8,669 nucleotides of DNA from Bacteroidota bacterium (GTDB lineage Bacteria; Bacteroidota; Bacteroidia; NS11-12g; UBA9320). The DNA lies in NCBI GenBank assembly GCA_003484585.1, contig DNBZ01000144.1, positions 1-8,669 on the forward strand, written 5' to 3'. Positions 7,610-8,669 of the stretch are shown here, one piece after another (position 1 is the first letter of the stretch; every line of letters starts with the position of its first letter). The notes under the pieces are model-generated. The model saw only the letters and a list, made by a program, of their open reading frames with translations, was not told where the DNA came from and searched no databases. The translations under genes were made by a program, and so were the position numbers.

Positions 7610-7709
7610 TTCTATAAATTATTGTTGTTTATTATAACTGGGCTGATAATGAATTTGATACATATTTAAAACATTATAATCGACTCAATATCAGGGTCCA
7701 AAAGTGCCG

Positions 7710-7740
7710 CAAAGCTAAGTTATTTAAAGTATTTAACAAA
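7710..7740 (-). promoter_or_regulatory. Consensus Bacteroidota promoter of ppiD
   Basis: On the minus strand TTTG (7740-7737), a 19-base spacer and TAGCTTTG (7717-7710) match the Bacteroidota sigma-ABfr pattern TTTG-N19-TAnnTTTG exactly. Transcription would start a few bases further left, leaving a leader of roughly 90-95 bases before the ppiD ATG at 7609. It is the best promoter in the window. Confidence 0.8.
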
Positions 7741-7743
7741 CTA

Positions 7744-7755
7744 ATCGTATACGAT
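7744..7755. promoter_or_regulatory. 12-bp perfect palindrome abutting the ppiD -33 element
   Basis: ATCGTATACGAT is an exact palindrome three bases upstream of the ppiD -33 TTTG. That position suits an activator or repressor site. No known regulator motif is recognised, so function is inferred from placement only. Confidence 0.4.
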
Positions 7756-7817
7756 AGTCCGCATATCTCTAATTGTAGCATTTCTTATACGAACATTAGA
7801 TAATATAGAGTTTTGAG

Positions 7818-7832
7818 AAAGGCGACGCCTTT
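7818..7832. repeat. 15-bp palindrome between divergent promoters
   Basis: AAAGGCG and CGCCTTT are exact inverted arms around one central A, a GC-rich island in AT-rich DNA. As RNA it would fold into a six-pair stem with a GAC triloop. No T-run follows on either strand, so it is not a normal terminator; an operator or a leader hairpin is possible. Confidence 0.4.
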
Positions 7833-7939
7833 AATATGACAACCAAGTATAGTGAATATTGCCTCATGGACGGACGTTGTTTTATTGAAGATAAACCCAA
7901 CATTATTTCGTGTTGAGCGTTAAAGGATGAGAAAGTTGA

Positions 7940-7947
7940 TAAGTTTG
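7940..7947 (+). promoter_or_regulatory. Candidate -7 element of the acyl-CoA dehydrogenase promoter
   Basis: TAAGTTTG matches TAnnTTTG on the plus strand. A TTG at 7913-7915 lies 24 bases upstream, slightly longer than the usual spacer, so the -33 part is weak. The implied leader is about 80 bases. Confidence 0.45.
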
Positions 7948-8031
7948 AATGTGTTTTTATCATAATGGCTATAAGTATCTGGTTAAGAATTGCGACTTTT
8001 GTGGTCACTTACAAAATCAATATTACCATAC

Positions 8032-8669
8032 ATGGAATTTATACTTACGGAAGAACAGTTAGCGGTAAAACAAGCAGCGAGAGAATTTGCACAACAAACT
8101 CTACTGCCTGGAGTTATCGAAAGAGATACACACATGACCTACCCTACCGAGCAAGTGAGGGATATGGCAGAAATGGGTTTTCTCGGTATGATGGTATCAC
8201 CTGAGTATGGTGGAGGGGGAATGGACACCCTGTCTTATGTGTTAGCAATGGAGGAGTTATCTAAAGTAGATAATAGCTGTAGTGTGATTGTCTCTGTAAA
8301 CAACTCATTGGTTTGCTGGGGATTAGAGACTTATGGAAATGAAGAACAAAAGCAGAAATATCTTACTAAACTCTGTATAGGTGAGTGGATTGGCGCTTTC
8401 TGTCTATCAGAACCAGAAGCAGGAAGTGATGCTACAAGTCAGCGTACAACAGCGATAGACATGGGCGACCACTACATACTTAACGGCACCAAAAACTGGA
8501 TTACTAACGGAGGTAGTTCAAAGGTACACTTGGTGATCGCCCAGACTAACATTGAAAAAGGACACAAGGGAATAAATGCATTTATAGTAGAAACAGCCTG
8601 GGAGGGTGTCGAAATAGGCGCTAAAGAAGATAAGTTGGGTATTAGATCGTCTGATACGCATACAGTCTT
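8032..8669 (+). CDS. Acyl-CoA dehydrogenase, 5' part only
   Basis: These first 212 codons encode a FAD-dependent acyl-CoA dehydrogenase that makes trans-2-enoyl-CoA in beta-oxidation or branched-chain amino acid breakdown, passing electrons to electron-transfer flavoprotein. The family N-terminus MEFILTEEQ (1-9) fixes the ATG start. The helical N-terminal domain includes EMGFLGMMVSPEYGGGGMD (47-65). The beta domain carries the family signature CLSEPEAGSDATS (124-136), which contacts FAD and substrate, and NWITNGG (155-161). The catalytic glutamate and C-terminal helical domain lie beyond the right edge. Sequence features suggest a short-chain or butyryl-CoA type of about 380 residues, but substrate cannot be assigned. 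No Shine-Dalgarno is present. It is divergent from ppiD. Confidence 0.95.
   Translation, partial: MEFILTEEQLAVKQAAREFAQQTLLPGVIERDTHMTYPTEQVRDMAEMGFLGMMVSPEYGGGGMDTLSYVLAMEELSKVDNSCSVIVSVNNSLVCWGLETYGNEEQKQKYLTKLCIGEWIGAFCLSEPEAGSDATSQRTTAIDMGDHYILNGTKNWITNGGSSKVHLVIAQTNIEKGHKGINAFIVETAWEGVEIGAKEDKLGIRSSDTHTV

Larger units (their letters stand above)
7610..8031. other. Divergent intergenic region between ppiD and the acyl-CoA dehydrogenase gene
   Basis: These 422 bases hold no credible gene. They contain the ppiD promoter and leader on the left, the palindromes at 7744-7755 and 7818-7832, and a candidate acyl-CoA dehydrogenase promoter near 7940. Confidence 0.7.

Noticed and set aside
7796..8008. 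70-codon open frame on the minus strand in the ppiD/acyl-CoA dehydrogenase gap
   Set aside because: It resembles no known protein, would overlap the candidate acyl-CoA dehydrogenase promoter, and has an AT-driven composition.
7965..8204. 79-codon plus-strand open frame overlapping the start of the acyl-CoA dehydrogenase
   Set aside because: It reads the acyl-CoA dehydrogenase codons in a different frame; the dehydrogenase frame has clear family motifs.

Overview
The window looks like ordinary chromosomal sequence from a member of the Bacteroidota, possibly the Saprospiria/Chitinophagia side rather than a gut Bacteroides; this placement is inferred. The supporting evidence is AT-rich DNA, start codons without Shine-Dalgarno sequences, a textbook Bacteroidota promoter (TTTG-N19-TAnnTTTG) in front of ppiD, and the Bacteroidota style of the PBP1A and PpiD-like proteins.

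Layout from left to right: (1) the first 157 codons of a cysteine desulfurase (iscS type) on the minus strand, cut by the left edge. (2) A 445-bp divergent intergenic region with promoter-like elements, a nested inverted repeat and an FNR/CRP-like palindrome. (3) A short, divergent methylmalonyl-CoA mutase small-subunit-like gene on the plus strand, starting at TTG and with no mutB partner in view. (4) A convergent 263-bp gap with a probable bidirectional terminator. (5) A complete class A penicillin-binding protein (PBP1A) on the minus strand. (6) A 901-bp stretch with no recognisable gene, closed by a strong terminator for the next gene. (7) A complete PpiD/SurA-type periplasmic peptidyl-prolyl isomerase on the minus strand. 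(8) A 422-bp divergent region with the ppiD promoter, a 12-bp palindrome touching it and a separate 15-bp palindrome. (9) The first 212 codons of an acyl-CoA dehydrogenase on the plus strand, cut by the right edge.

The genes do not form one pathway. PBP1A (peptidoglycan synthesis) and PpiD (folding of exported proteins) both act in the cell envelope and share a strand, but a terminator and about 900 bp separate them, so they are probably not co-transcribed. The mutase-like protein and the acyl-CoA dehydrogenase both fit acyl-CoA catabolism (fatty acids or branched-chain amino acids via propionyl-CoA). IscS supplies sulfur for Fe-S clusters and tRNA thiolation. I found no mobile element, CRISPR array, tRNA, rRNA or defence system, and no clear new multi-gene system. 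The best leads are the reduced orphan mutase subunit, the unexplained 901-bp gap and the palindromes placed against promoters.
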